Positions 19,311-27,838 of a stretch of DNA of 64,000 bases are shown piece by piece. The stretch spans positions 3,022,001-3,086,000 of the forward strand of contig NZ_AP027080.1 in NCBI RefSeq assembly GCF_030295405.1, written 5' to 3'. This DNA is from Mesoterricola silvestris. GTDB lineage: Bacteria > Acidobacteriota > Holophagae > Holophagales > Holophagaceae. The notes beneath the pieces were generated by a model. It worked only from the letters and a program-made list of their open reading frames with translations, did no database searches and was not told where the DNA came from. Within the stretch, counting starts at the first letter, position 1. Each line of letters begins with the position of its first letter. The position numbers and the translations under genes were made by a program.

Positions 19311-20429
19311 TCAGGACCTCTTGATTTCCACGGAGAGCGCTCCGGAGGCGCCCCAGGCGGGGGTCGGGCGATGCAGGGTCGCCGTGCCGATTTCCGCGCC
19401 GTTCTGGCGGACCGTCACCACCACTTCCATGTCGCCGTCCAGGGCGAAGGGGGAGAGGGTCAGGTGCAGATCCGGGTGGGGCCGGGCCTGGGGCACCCGG
19501 GGAAGCGCCATGGGCACGGGGGCCGGGAGCGCCAGGGGCCGGGGCACCACGGGGAGCGGCGGAGGCTTCAGGTGCACCTTGGGCACCGCGGGCGCCCCCT
19601 TGCCCCCGGCGGGGGAGAGCTTGACGTGGAGGGGGGCCATCACCTGCACGGGCGCGGCGGGGGCCGTCCCGGCGCCGCCGGAGGTCTCCTCCTCGCCCAG
19701 TAGGTCCCGGGAGTGGGACAGGTCCAGGGTGCTGAGCGCCTCGGGGGGCGCCCCGGAGTCCCGGAACCCGGGGGTGTGCAGGGCCGTGGGCGCCGGGGCC
19801 TTGGCCCCCGCGGCGTCCACCATGTGGAGGGCCTTGATGTTGGCCAGGGCGAGCTTCGTGATGCCCCGCAGGGTCTCGAAGACCCCCGTGCCGTCGGAGG
19901 CGATGGACTGGAAGCTGGTATGGCCGGAGGGATTGAGCTCCCGCTCCAGCACGTCCACGGGGATGATGCTCTTGAGGTCGCGCTTGTTCCACTGGAAGAC
20001 CAGGGGGATGTCCTTGAGGTCCAGCCCCAGTTCCCGGAGGTTGTCCCGCAGGTTCTGGAAGCTCTCCTTGTTGGCGTCCAGCATGGCTGTTTGACTGTCC
20101 GCCACGAACACCACGCCGTCCACGCCCTTGAGCACGAGCTTTCGGGTGGAGTTGTAGAACACCTGGCCGGGCACCGTGTAGAGCTGCAGCTTGCTCTTGA
20201 AACCGCCCACCATGCCCACGTCCATGGGCAGCAGATCGAAGAACAGGGTGCGGTCCGTTTCCGTGTTCAGGGAGACCATCTCGCCCCGGGCCTTCTGGGA
20301 CGTGCGGCCGTAGATCGTGTTGAGATTGGTGGTTTTCCCGCACAGGCCGGGGCCGTAGTACACAATCTTCGTCGTCATTTGACGCGTGGCGTGGTTGAAA
20401 AACACCATTTGCGGGCGCTCCGGGCTCAA
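19311..20429 (-). CDS. MglA-like Ras-family GTPase with a long Pro/Ala-rich C-terminal extension
   Basis: A 372-residue protein. Residues ~1-200 are a bacterial Ras-like GTPase of the MglA group, which sets cell polarity for gliding or type IV pili. It has the P-loop GPGLCGKTTN, the switch region ETDRTLFFDLLP, TVPGQVFYNSTRKLVL, the guanine motif NKRD and SIASDGTGV. MglA itself is about 195 residues; here a further ~170 residues follow, rich in Pro, Ala and Leu. The last ~60 (PDLHLTLSPFALDGDMEVVVTVRQ) look like a small beta-rich domain. No MglB (roadblock) gene is adjacent; a LolA-like gene follows after 1 base. Confidence 0.85.
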   Translation of the reverse strand: MSPERPQMVFFNHATRQMTTKIVYYGPGLCGKTTNLNTIYGRTSQKARGEMVSLNTETDRTLFFDLLPMDVGMVGGFKSKLQLYTVPGQVFYNSTRKLVLKGVDGVVFVADSQTAMLDANKESFQNLRDNLRELGLDLKDIPLVFQWNKRDLKSIIPVDVLERELNPSGHTSFQSIASDGTGVFETLRGITKLALANIKALHMVDAAGAKAPAPTALHTPGFRDSGAPPEALSTLDLSHSRDLLGEEETSGGAGTAPAAPVQVMAPLHVKLSPAGGKGAPAVPKVHLKPPPLPVVPRPLALPAPVPMALPRVPQARPHPDLHLTLSPFALDGDMEVVVTVRQNGAEIGTATLHRPTPAWGASGALSVEIKRS

Positions 20430-20533
20430 TGCTGAGTGTAGCGAGAACCCTTGCCCCCCTTCAATATTTTAGGAAAATAGACGGGAACGCCCGCCCCCGG
20501 CGCACGGGGGCTGGCGTCGGGCCACCCGGGACC

Positions 20534-21193
20534 TCAGCAGCTGCGCATGACGCCCACCAGGACGCCCTGGATGGCGATGCGGTCGGGGGCGAAGCATTTC
20601 GGCGAGAGATCCGGGTTGTGGGGAATGAGCCACACGCCCTGGGGGTCCTTGCGGAACTCCTTGAGGGTCGCCTCCTCCCCGTCGATGAGGGCCACCACCC
20701 GGTCCCCGTTGCGGTAGTCCCCGCGGCGCTGGAGCACCACCAGGTCCCCGTCCAGGATGGAATCCTCCACCATGGAATCCCCCCGCACCCGCAGGACGAA
20801 CAGCTCCTGCCGGTCCCGGTGGATGCAGGTGGGCACCTCCAGGGGGATGGCCCGGGATTCGGGCAGCAGAGGCTGGCCGGCGGCCACGTCGCCGCAGAAC
20901 GGCACGGACCGGGCCCGCTTGCCATCCTCGTGGCCCCATTCGCTGGAGGCCAGCTCCCGGGGCGCCGCGGCCGGCTCCTGGGCGAGGACGATGTTGTTGC
21001 CCTTCCCGTGGCTGCGGTCCAGGAACCCCTTGTCCATGAGGTGCTGCACGTGTTTATGAATGGTGCTTACGGCACTGGAGCCGACCCCCTCGGCAATTTC
21101 CTTCAGGGTGGGGCTCCGCTCTTCGGTTTCGAGAAACTTCCGAATGAACTGCAGCACCGCAAGCTGGCGTTTCGTAAGGTCCATTGGCTTCAT
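20534..21193 (-). CDS. lexA: LexA repressor
   Basis: LexA represses SOS genes and self-cleaves when RecA is activated. The 219-residue protein has an N-terminal winged helix (TKRQLAVLQFIRKFLETEERSPTLKEIAE). The cleavage bond is Ala-Gly in GDVAAGQPLLPE, the catalytic Ser is in VRGDSMVED, and the general-base Lys is in EATLKEFRKD. I chose ATG 21193 (MKPMDLTK); ATG 21184 is the other candidate. Neither has a strong ribosome site. The longer open frame extends into AT-rich upstream DNA and is not needed. It is divergent from the korA-type gene across about 195 bases. The imuB-dnaE2 pair in this window is a likely target by family precedent. Confidence 0.96.
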   Translation of the reverse strand: MKPMDLTKRQLAVLQFIRKFLETEERSPTLKEIAEGVGSSAVSTIHKHVQHLMDKGFLDRSHGKGNNIVLAQEPAAAPRELASSEWGHEDGKRARSVPFCGDVAAGQPLLPESRAIPLEVPTCIHRDRQELFVLRVRGDSMVEDSILDGDLVVLQRRGDYRNGDRVVALIDGEEATLKEFRKDPQGVWLIPHNPDLSPKCFAPDRIAIQGVLVGVMRSC

Positions 21194-21304
21194 AACCCAT
21201 AAGATAGACGAAACCGGGACCCCCGTCAATCCCTTTTTTTTCGCCTCGATGTTCAAAAAAATTCCCGTGCGGCCTTTCATCTAATCCGACCAATCTGGTA
21301 GTAT

Positions 21305-21338
21305 TTACCCAGGCGCCACCCTGTAATTACCCAGGCGC
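21305..21338. promoter_or_regulatory. 12-bp direct repeat with 22-bp period between lexA and korA
   Basis: TTACCCAGGCGC occurs exactly twice, at 21305-21316 and 21327-21338. The period of 22 bases is two helical turns, so both copies face the same side of the DNA. They lie 51 bases before the korA start and about 110 before lexA. This arrangement suits tandem binding of a regulator; which gene it controls is unknown. Confidence 0.55.
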
Positions 21339-21388
21339 GCGCCAAGGCACGAGCGTCACAATACCGAATCCCTGGGGGAGGTCGAACC

Positions 21389-23209
21389 ATGCTCACGCAA
21401 TCCGCCACTGTTGAAGCCGTCGACGGGGGAACCCTGGTCAACGATTTCTCGATCGAGGTGGCCACCGTCAATGGATCCGGCTCCCAGACCGCGAACATCG
21501 TGCTCATGCGCACGATCTTCCAGATGGGCGTGCCCGTTTCCGGGAAGAACCTCTTCCCGTCGAACATCGCCGGCCTGCCCACCTGGTTCCAGATCCGGGC
21601 CAACCACAAGGGCTACAAGGCCCGCAAGGCTGGCATCGATCTGATGATCTGCATGAACCCCGAAACCGCCAAGGAGGACGTGGCCAAGGTCCGGCCGGGC
21701 ACCCTGCTCATCTACGACGAGCCGCTGAAGCTGGACGCCCTGCGCTCCGACCTGCACTTCTGCGCCGTGCCCTTCCAGAAGCTGGTGGCCGCCGCCTGCC
21801 CCGAGCCCAAGCTCCACAAGCTGGTGAAGAACATGATCTACGTGGGCGTGGCCGCGCAGATGCTGGACCTGGACATGGACGAGGTGAAGGCCGCCATCGC
21901 CAAGCAGCTGGACGGCAAGCAGAAGGCCATCGATCTGAACCAGGGGGCGGTGCAGGCCGGCTTCGACTGGGCCGCCGCCGAGGCGCCCCGGCAGAACCGC
22001 CTGAAGATCGTCCGCGACGACAAGACCCAGGGCCAGATCATCGTCGACGGCAACACCGCCTGCGCCCTGGGCGCCATGTTCGCGGGGGTCACGGTGGTGG
22101 CCTGGTATCCCATCACCCCCAGCTCCTCGGCCATCGAGAACCTCATCGATTACGCCAAGGTCTACCGCAAGGATCCCGTCACCGGCAAGCTGAACGTCGC
22201 CATCGTCCAGATGGAGGACGAGATCGCGTCGGCCGGCGTGGTGGTGGGCGCGGGCTGGGCCGGGGCGCGGGCCATGACGGCCACCTCGGGTCCGGGCATC
22301 TCCCTCATGAGCGAGTTCATCGGGCTGGGCTACTTCGCCGAATGCCCCGGGGTCTTCCTGGACGTCACGCGCATGGGCCCCTCCACGGGCCTGCCCACCC
22401 GCACCAGCCAGGGCGACGTGGAGCTCTGCGCCAAGTGCAGCCACGGGGATACCCTCCACATCTGCCTCTACCCCGGCAGCATGGAGGAGTGCTTCCAGTT
22501 CACGTACCAGGCCTTCGACCTGGCCGAACGGTACCAGACCCCGGTCTTCGTGGTGTCCGACCTGGACCTGGGGATGCAGAACTGGGCCTCCCAGCCCTTC
22601 GCCTACCCCGAGGGCGACTTCGACCGGGGCAAGGTCCTGGGCGAGGAGGAGCTCAAGGTCATCCAGGACTGGGGCCGCTACAAGGACGTGGACGGCGACG
22701 GGGTCTGCCAGCGCACCCTGCCCGGCACCCCCGGCGGAAAGGGCGCCTACTTCGCCCGGGGCACCGGCCACAATCCCTACGCCCTCTACTCCGAGAAGCC
22801 CGAGGAGTTCCTGGCCACCGTGGACCGCCTGAAGAAGAAATTCCTCACCGCCCGCGCCTCGGTGCCCGGGCCGCTTCTCACCGGCCCCGGGGTGCAGCGG
22901 GGCATCCTGGCCTACGGGTCCAGCGACCCCGCCGTGGTGGAGGCCCGGGACCTGCTCTCGGAAAAGCACGGCAAGGACACCGACTACCTGCGGGTGCGGG
23001 CCCTGCCCTTCACGGACGCCGTGGAGGAATTCATCGCGTCCCACGACGTGGTCTACGTCGTGGAGCAGAACCGCGACGGCCAGATGACGAACCTGCTGCG
23101 GGAGTTCTTCCCCCAGCACTCCATGCGGATGAAGAAGGTCCTGCACTACGATTCCACCGCCATCACCGCCCAGACCATCGTCGATCAGATCAACGCCGCC
23201 GAGAACTGA
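21389..23209 (+). CDS. korA: 2-oxoacid:acceptor oxidoreductase, fused gamma-alpha subunit
   Basis: The larger subunit of a CoA-dependent 2-oxoacid:ferredoxin oxidoreductase, probably the 2-oxoglutarate type. It has 606 residues. The gamma domain comes first (VNGSGSQTANIVLMRTIF, NIAGLPTWFQIRANHKGY), then the alpha domain from about residue 225 with WYPITPSSS (thiamine pyrophosphate/substrate region), QMEDEIAS, ATSGPGISLMSE and MGPSTGLPTRTSQGD. GGGGGAGG at 21374-21381 gives a strong ribosome site. The beta subunit follows after 10 bases. A distinctive DVDGDGVCQRTLPGT insert lies mid-protein. In anaerobes this pair links the oxidative TCA branch to ferredoxin reduction. Confidence 0.93.
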   Translation: MLTQSATVEAVDGGTLVNDFSIEVATVNGSGSQTANIVLMRTIFQMGVPVSGKNLFPSNIAGLPTWFQIRANHKGYKARKAGIDLMICMNPETAKEDVAKVRPGTLLIYDEPLKLDALRSDLHFCAVPFQKLVAAACPEPKLHKLVKNMIYVGVAAQMLDLDMDEVKAAIAKQLDGKQKAIDLNQGAVQAGFDWAAAEAPRQNRLKIVRDDKTQGQIIVDGNTACALGAMFAGVTVVAWYPITPSSSAIENLIDYAKVYRKDPVTGKLNVAIVQMEDEIASAGVVVGAGWAGARAMTATSGPGISLMSEFIGLGYFAECPGVFLDVTRMGPSTGLPTRTSQGDVELCAKCSHGDTLHICLYPGSMEECFQFTYQAFDLAERYQTPVFVVSDLDLGMQNWASQPFAYPEGDFDRGKVLGEEELKVIQDWGRYKDVDGDGVCQRTLPGTPGGKGAYFARGTGHNPYALYSEKPEEFLATVDRLKKKFLTARASVPGPLLTGPGVQRGILAYGSSDPAVVEARDLLSEKHGKDTDYLRVRALPFTDAVEEFIASHDVVYVVEQNRDGQMTNLLREFFPQHSMRMKKVLHYDSTAITAQTIVDQINAAEN

Positions 23210-23219
23210 GGATCCGACC

Positions 23220-24254
23220 ATGACCGCCACCGCCACCGTCCCCACCAACAAGATCGGCCTCACCAAGCAGGACTACGTGGGCGCCAAGTCCACCCTGTGT
23301 CCCGGCTGCGGCCACGACGCCATCACCTCCCAGGTGATCCAGGCCGCCTGGGAGATGAACCTCGAGCCCCACCGCGTCGCCAAGCTCAGCGGCATCGGGT
23401 GCTCCAGCAAGACCCCCACCTACTTCATGAGCCAGGCCTGGGGCTTCAACTCCGTGCACGGCCGCGCCGCCGCGGTGTGCACCGGCGCCGCCCTGGCCAA
23501 CCGCAGCCTCATCAACCTCCTGGCCAGCGGCGACGGCGACTCCATGTCCATCGGCATGGGCCAGCTGGTGCACATGATCCGGCGCAACGTCCCCGTGGTC
23601 TACATCCTGGAGGACAACGGCGTCTACGGCCTCACCAAGGGCCAGTTCAGCGCCACCGCCGACGTGGGCTCCACCCTCAAGCACGGCGACGTGAACGAGA
23701 TCACCCCCATCGATCCCTGCACCCTGGCCATGGAGCTGGGCTGCGGCTTCGTGGCGCGCAGCTTCAGCGGCAACCCCAAGCAGCTGGGCACGATCCTCAA
23801 GGCCGCCCTGGCCTACGAAGGCACCGCCCTCATCGACGTCATCAGCCCCTGCGTGACCTTCAACAACCACGACAGCTCCACCAAGTCCTACAAGAACGCC
23901 AAGGACCGGGAGATGCCCCTGCAGGAGCTGGGCTTCGTGCCCTACTACGACGCCGAGGAAGTGGATATCGAGGCCGGCGAGGCCATGGAGGTGGGCCTCC
24001 CCGACGGCTCCCGCCTCACCTTCCGGGCCATCGACAAGGACTTCGACCCCACGGACCGCTTCGCGGCCATGAAGGCCGTGCACGAGGCCCACGACCGGGG
24101 CGAATTCCTCACCGGCATCCTCCACATCAAGACCGGCAAGCCCATCCTCCACGACTTCACCCACACCGTGGACGAGGTCCTGGCCACGATCCCCCAGGCC
24201 AAGGTCAAGCCCGGCCCCGAGGTGCTGGCCGAGTGCATGCGCGAATTGATGTAG
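23220..24254 (+). CDS. korB: 2-oxoacid:acceptor oxidoreductase, beta subunit
   Basis: The thiamine-pyrophosphate-binding partner of the preceding gene; 344 residues. CPGCGHDAI near the N-terminus, the GIGCSSKTPTYF segment, VHGRAAAVCTGAALAN, the TPP motif GDGDSMSIGMGQ and ILEDNGVYGLTKGQFS are family marks. I see only the cysteines of CPGCGH and GIGC and no 4Fe-4S ferredoxin domain, so the cluster ligands must come from these, as usual in two-subunit KorAB enzymes. GAGGA lies 6 bases before the ATG. No separate ferredoxin subunit gene follows. Confidence 0.94.
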   Translation: MTATATVPTNKIGLTKQDYVGAKSTLCPGCGHDAITSQVIQAAWEMNLEPHRVAKLSGIGCSSKTPTYFMSQAWGFNSVHGRAAAVCTGAALANRSLINLLASGDGDSMSIGMGQLVHMIRRNVPVVYILEDNGVYGLTKGQFSATADVGSTLKHGDVNEITPIDPCTLAMELGCGFVARSFSGNPKQLGTILKAALAYEGTALIDVISPCVTFNNHDSSTKSYKNAKDREMPLQELGFVPYYDAEEVDIEAGEAMEVGLPDGSRLTFRAIDKDFDPTDRFAAMKAVHEAHDRGEFLTGILHIKTGKPILHDFTHTVDEVLATIPQAKVKPGPEVLAECMRELM

Positions 24255-24257
24255 CCC

Positions 24258-24743
24258 TCAGCGGCGCCGCGGTTCGGCGCTGATCGTGATCGTGGACCGG
24301 CTGTTGACCCCGATGTGGATGCCGGCCCGGGCCAGCTCGGGATCGTCCACCCTCCGGAAGCCGTTGTAGAAGACGCTCGGCACGGAGGGCGGACGCACGT
24401 CCGAGGCCGTCATGGTCATGAACTCCCCCAGCTGCTGGGAGGTGGCGCTGCTGTTGGTGCCCAGGACGTAGGCCCGGGACAGCGAAGGCGTCAGGTCCAT
24501 GCGGAACAGCCGCAACCGCTCCTCGAGCGTATCGCCCCACACCTCCACCCGCGCCGCCCCGGCCAGCCGGGGCTGCCGCAGGCCCTTCACCGCCGCGGCG
24601 CGTTTCACCGGAGGCCCCGGCATTTCCAGGAACCAGGGGGTCAACCGGATGTGCGTGTAACTCGGCGGCCCCTCCGCCAGCACCTGGAAAAACCCGCCGG
24701 CGGCCGCAAGGACGAACAGGAACGTGAAAGGTGCGTTTTTCAT
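24258..24743 (-). CDS. Exported protein of unknown function
   Basis: A 161-residue protein with a clear signal peptide (MKNAPFTFLFVLAAAGGFFQVLA). The rest has no motif I recognise: a run of short polar segments, no conserved Cys, and a basic end (SAEPRRR). It converges with korB, with the two stops 3 bases apart, and its start is about 80 bases from the tRNA promoter on the other strand. Codon use resembles that of its neighbours, so it is probably a real gene, though family and role are unknown. Confidence 0.6.
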   Translation of the reverse strand: MKNAPFTFLFVLAAAGGFFQVLAEGPPSYTHIRLTPWFLEMPGPPVKRAAAVKGLRQPRLAGAARVEVWGDTLEERLRLFRMDLTPSLSRAYVLGTNSSATSQQLGEFMTMTASDVRPPSVPSVFYNGFRRVDDPELARAGIHIGVNSRSTITISAEPRRR

Positions 24744-24821
24744 GATCCAAGTGTCCGTTCCCGGCCGGGCGAGGGCAAGCCCAACCTTGGGCGATTCTTG
24801 TCCTCCCCAGCCCCGCCCCCA

Positions 24822-24849
24822 TTGACGAACCCCGCGCCCCCGGTAGAAT
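24822..24849 (+). promoter_or_regulatory. Promoter of tRNA-Ala
   Basis: TTGACG at 24822-24827 and TAGAAT at 24844-24849 have a 16-base spacer. The -10 box ends 11 bases before the mature tRNA 5' end, so transcription would start almost at the tRNA. This is one of the clearest promoters in the window. Confidence 0.75.
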
Positions 24850-24859
24850 GGAAGCTCCT

Positions 24860-24935
24860 GGGGCTGTAGCTCAGCTGGGAGAGCGCCTCGTTCGCAATGA
24901 GGAGGTCGACAGTTCGATCCTGTTCAGCTCCACCA
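24860..24935 (+). tRNA. tRNA-Ala (anticodon CGC)
   Basis: A 76-base cloverleaf with CCA encoded. Acceptor GGGGCTG pairs with CAGCTCC and contains the G3:U70 wobble pair that identifies alanine tRNAs. The D arm is GCTC-AGCTGGGA-GAGC. The anticodon loop TTCGCAA gives CGC, reading GCG codons, and the T arm carries TTCGATC. The gene has its own promoter and terminator and stands alone. Its 3' side is the start of a region of mixed composition with a toxin-antitoxin pair. Confidence 0.97.
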
Positions 24936-24938
24936 AAC

Positions 24939-24971
24939 AAACCGCCTGAAGTCAAAAACTTCAGGCGGTTT
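24939..24971 (+). terminator. Terminator-like hairpin after tRNA-Ala
   Basis: A perfect 13-bp stem (24939-24951 with 24959-24971; core ACCGCCTGAAG) and a 7-base A-rich loop begin 4 bases after the tRNA 3' end. The descending arm ends in TTT. It could serve as a terminator for the convergent gene at 25016 as well. Confidence 0.8.
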
Positions 24972-25015
24972 CGATAAGAGCGCGGTCCTGCCCCATCTAG
25001 GTTTGGGGAAAAGAC

Positions 25016-26074
25016 TCACTCCCGGGACGGGGCCTTCCTCCATTCGATCTGGAACTCGCTGGGGCCTTGCCCATGCTTCCAGAATCCGGGCCCGGATCCA
25101 TTGGCCGGTGTGGGTCCAGCGAAGGTTGCACCGATCACGAAATGGCTCGCGTCCAGGATGCGATACAGGTAGGGCTCGTGGGTCTCCGGATCCTCCATGG
25201 CGCGGATGTAGGTTAAAGGATCTCCGTTGCAGTCGGCCAGGGTTGCCGGCAGCTTCCCGTGGGTTTCGGCATAGCTGGAAATGCCCTCCTGGATGTTTTG
25301 CAGATCCTGGACCCTGCGCGCATCCAGGTTCTGGAGCCTCACCCGGCTGGGGCTGCCAACGTTCCAGAAAGCCACCGCCAGAACCAGCACCACGCAGCCT
25401 GCCAGGAGGAGCTGGCCTGGTGTACGAACACCCATGTCCGCACTGGGGTCAAGTTCATCCTTACGAAGCTGGAGGAAGTAGTGGCCGAGTGCAGCCCCAG
25501 CCAATACAGCGACCACAAGGGTTTTGAGGATGAACCGCGAGGTCATTTCTCCTTCCAGGAACGTGTGGGCCAGCACGATGAGGTCGGTGACCAGGGCGAC
25601 GGATGCGAGTAGCAATGTCAAATACGTGGACCATCGCCGGATCGGAGAGATCCGCTGCCCAGGATTGCGCCGGGCCGCCGCAGTGACCAGGTGGTTCAGG
25701 ACCATGAATAGGGGAAAGGCCACAAGCACGGATGAGATCTGCGTCCTTAGGCTTCTGATGTGGTGGCTGGCCATTTCATACTCGCCTGGTTGCGGCATCC
25801 AGAGGTTCAGAAGATCGAAAAGGATCGATCCGAGCGAGAATGACCAGGTCACCAGGGACGAAAAGAGAAGGAGGAACTGAAAGGCCTCCTTGGGCGAGCT
25901 GGAAACGGCCTTTCGTGGAACGGGAAGCCCGAGGCCGGCGTCGACATATCCATGGAGCGCACTTTTAATCTCTTCCGTGCTCCAGCCGGCTTCCTCAAGA
26001 GCCAGGGCAATGGCCTCCCGCGGGTGGCCCGAGGAAAGGGCTTTATATACAAAGGATTGGAGTTCCGCGTTCAT
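25016..26074 (-). CDS. DUF5671 multi-spanning membrane protein
   Basis: A 352-residue protein. Residues 1-50 form a small helical domain (LQSFVYKALSSGHPREAIALALEEAGWSTEEI) of the kind found ahead of DUF5671. About five membrane segments follow (near residues 67-90, 115-130, 150-170, 185-205 and 225-243, by hydrophobicity). The C-terminal ~110 residues are soluble (LQNLDARRVQDLQNIQEGISSYAETHGKLPATL), resembling a pilin-like or secretion-associated tail. The function of DUF5671 proteins is unknown. Codon use is less GC-biased than in the housekeeping genes. A hairpin and a direct repeat lie just upstream. Confidence 0.75.
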   Translation of the reverse strand: MNAELQSFVYKALSSGHPREAIALALEEAGWSTEEIKSALHGYVDAGLGLPVPRKAVSSSPKEAFQFLLLFSSLVTWSFSLGSILFDLLNLWMPQPGEYEMASHHIRSLRTQISSVLVAFPLFMVLNHLVTAAARRNPGQRISPIRRWSTYLTLLLASVALVTDLIVLAHTFLEGEMTSRFILKTLVVAVLAGAALGHYFLQLRKDELDPSADMGVRTPGQLLLAGCVVLVLAVAFWNVGSPSRVRLQNLDARRVQDLQNIQEGISSYAETHGKLPATLADCNGDPLTYIRAMEDPETHEPYLYRILDASHFVIGATFAGPTPANGSGPGFWKHGQGPSEFQIEWRKAPSRE

Positions 26075-26100
26075 GGGGCGCCGTCCTGTTAGGGGGAAGT

Positions 26101-26140
26101 GGCATTATCGCATTATCGGGGGCACTCATTGGGTGTCCCC
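26101..26140. other. Direct repeat and hairpin upstream of the DUF5671 gene
   Basis: GCATTATC is repeated head to tail at about 26102-26117. A hairpin follows with stem GGGGCAC (26119-26125) and GTGTCCC (26133-26139), including one G-T pair. Both lie about 30-65 bases upstream of the start at 26074. The rest of 26075-26349 holds nothing I can identify. Confidence 0.35.
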
Positions 26141-26349
26141 ATTCCCAGCGAACCTCCAACGGGGATAAACAGGGTCCAGGGAAAAGCAGGATAAAGAACG
26201 TCATGTCAAAGCTGGAGCCAGATCACCGCGTTCAACTTAGCGATTCATGACCTAGGTTTTGCCGGCACGCAGGAATGGAGCGCCGAGGCATTCCCACGAG
26301 TCTCCGAATCCACCAAAAAGGAACAGCAACATTTGGCCTGTCTTTCCAT

Positions 26350-27606
26350 TTAGCCTTCCCGTAGGGACCAGGCGATCCCTTTTCCCCATTCCCTGAGCAT
26401 CGCCCCTCCGATCTCGCTGAATTCCGGATGTTGCTGGATATAGGATTGGACCTCCTTCGAAGTGTCGCGCATGGCTTGTTCGATCTTCTGGAACACGTGC
26501 CGGGCTCGCGCCGGGGTGCAACCGGCCCGGGTCTCGCCCAGGCGAAGGAGTTCCTTGGCCGTCGGCCATCGCGTGGACCCGTTCAGGGTGAGCGCCATGG
26601 TGTCCTTTGGCAGGTATACGGATGTCGTCACCAGGTCGTACACCGGGGCTAGCCGCACCTCCCCCAGCGGGTCATCGTAGATCACCCCGAAATTCTTCAA
26701 GTGGGCGTCACCGTTGCGGAGCGCGCAATTGAGGACGATCAGGACGAAGAGTCTTTCCAGGTCCGCATGAATATGGGTCGCGGTTGAAAACTGCTGGAAG
26801 CGTTTCAGGATTGACGTCTCGTAGGAGCCCCGATATTTCTCCTCGGTTCGACGGGCGTTGAGCACACAGAGATCCTCAAAGCCCCGGTAGCTGCCATCCA
26901 TGCGAAGGTCGAAACGATCGATGACCAGGGCCGCACCATCCTCAGCCAGCCTGAAGGCAGGCACCTCGAGCCCGCACTGAAGAGCCACCCTCAGGCAGAA
27001 GAATTCATTGGCTGCCAGCTGGGGATACTCGCCCGGTTCCCATAGCTTGACGATATGGGTCGCCCCACGAAAGCTCTGGGAAAGGCGCTGGCCTGCGCCC
27101 TCCCTGGGCGTGAAAGCCTGCTCATCGCGGAAGAGAAGTTTGGGCTGAACGCCGCTGATGCCTGAATAGGCGGCAAACTTTTCCAACAGGTACTGGAACA
27201 GGCCCCCATCGCGCCGGCGCTGGAGGATCTCGTCCACGGATTGGAACGGGACTTCGTCCGCAAGGTCGGCCATGTCCCCCGTGAAGCGGATCCGGCCGAT
27301 CTGGGAACGCCCCACGACCGCAAGCAGGTCGAACTCGTCGAACTTCCCGGTCGCCTTGGCGAAGGCGAGGCGAAGCCGTTCTCGCAGAGCGCCCTCGGGC
27401 AGGTTCATTTCGAAGATGGGGAGCAGGCCGAAGGGAGCGGTCCACGACTCCAACCGCACCTCCATGCTCAGGGAGACGGCCCTCACCGCCGCCACGCCCG
27501 GAAGGTAGACAAAGGTGCTCCCACGCTCGCCGTGCCGGTCAAGCCGTCCAGCTTCAGTGGCGTCCGTCCAAATCTTGATCAAGGCGGTTCTCCTCCAGCA
27601 GTGCAT
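26350..27606 (-). CDS. hipA: HipA-family serine/threonine kinase toxin
   Basis: HipA toxins phosphorylate a tRNA synthetase (GltX in E. coli) and slow growth until antitoxin HipB neutralises them. The 418-residue protein has an N-terminal HipA_N part, the glycine-rich loop GISGVQPKLLF, AANEFFCLRVA, VIDRFD, the catalytic segment NGDAHLKNFGVIYDD and the metal Asp in LAPVYDLVTT. The start is uncertain: ATG 27606 overlaps the end of hipB by 53 bases, and a TTG at 27582 (MIKIWTDATEAG) is a plausible alternative. Either way it is coupled to hipB. Lower GC than the surrounding core suggests acquisition. Confidence 0.9.
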   Translation of the reverse strand: MHCWRRTALIKIWTDATEAGRLDRHGERGSTFVYLPGVAAVRAVSLSMEVRLESWTAPFGLLPIFEMNLPEGALRERLRLAFAKATGKFDEFDLLAVVGRSQIGRIRFTGDMADLADEVPFQSVDEILQRRRDGGLFQYLLEKFAAYSGISGVQPKLLFRDEQAFTPREGAGQRLSQSFRGATHIVKLWEPGEYPQLAANEFFCLRVALQCGLEVPAFRLAEDGAALVIDRFDLRMDGSYRGFEDLCVLNARRTEEKYRGSYETSILKRFQQFSTATHIHADLERLFVLIVLNCALRNGDAHLKNFGVIYDDPLGEVRLAPVYDLVTTSVYLPKDTMALTLNGSTRWPTAKELLRLGETRAGCTPARARHVFQKIEQAMRDTSKEVQSYIQQHPEFSEIGGAMLREWGKGIAWSLREG

Positions 27607-27832
27607 CCAGGGTAGGTCTGCTTGAACCGAGTTCCTGGAGCTTCAGGTGCAGGCCCAGAACCGCCAGGATGCGGGCTACTTTCACGAAGCCCAGTTCACC
27701 CAGCCGGGCGTTTTCCAGGGCATCCAGCGTGGAACGGCCAACACCCGCTTTACCTGCGAGCATCGTCTGGCTGAGGCCCAAGGCCTTGCGTCGTTTGGCA
27801 ATCGCTTCGCCGAGATCGGGGAGGGTGACCAT
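27554..27832 (-). CDS. hipB: HipB-type antitoxin, helix-turn-helix repressor
   Basis: A 92-residue XRE-type helix-turn-helix protein (LGEAIAKRRKALGLSQTMLAGKAGVGRSTLDALE) with a short C-terminal tail (LDALLEENRLDQDLDG), preceding and overlapping hipA. It should bind HipA and repress the operon. The frame allows a GTG at 27838, but the -10 box ends at 27839, so the transcript would begin near the ATG at 27832. I therefore chose 27832, which implies a leaderless message. The candidate operator flanks the -35 box. Confidence 0.9.
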   Translation of the reverse strand: MVTLPDLGEAIAKRRKALGLSQTMLAGKAGVGRSTLDALENARLGELGFVKVARILAVLGLHLKLQELGSSRPTLDALLEENRLDQDLDGRH

Positions 27833-27838
27833 ATGCAC

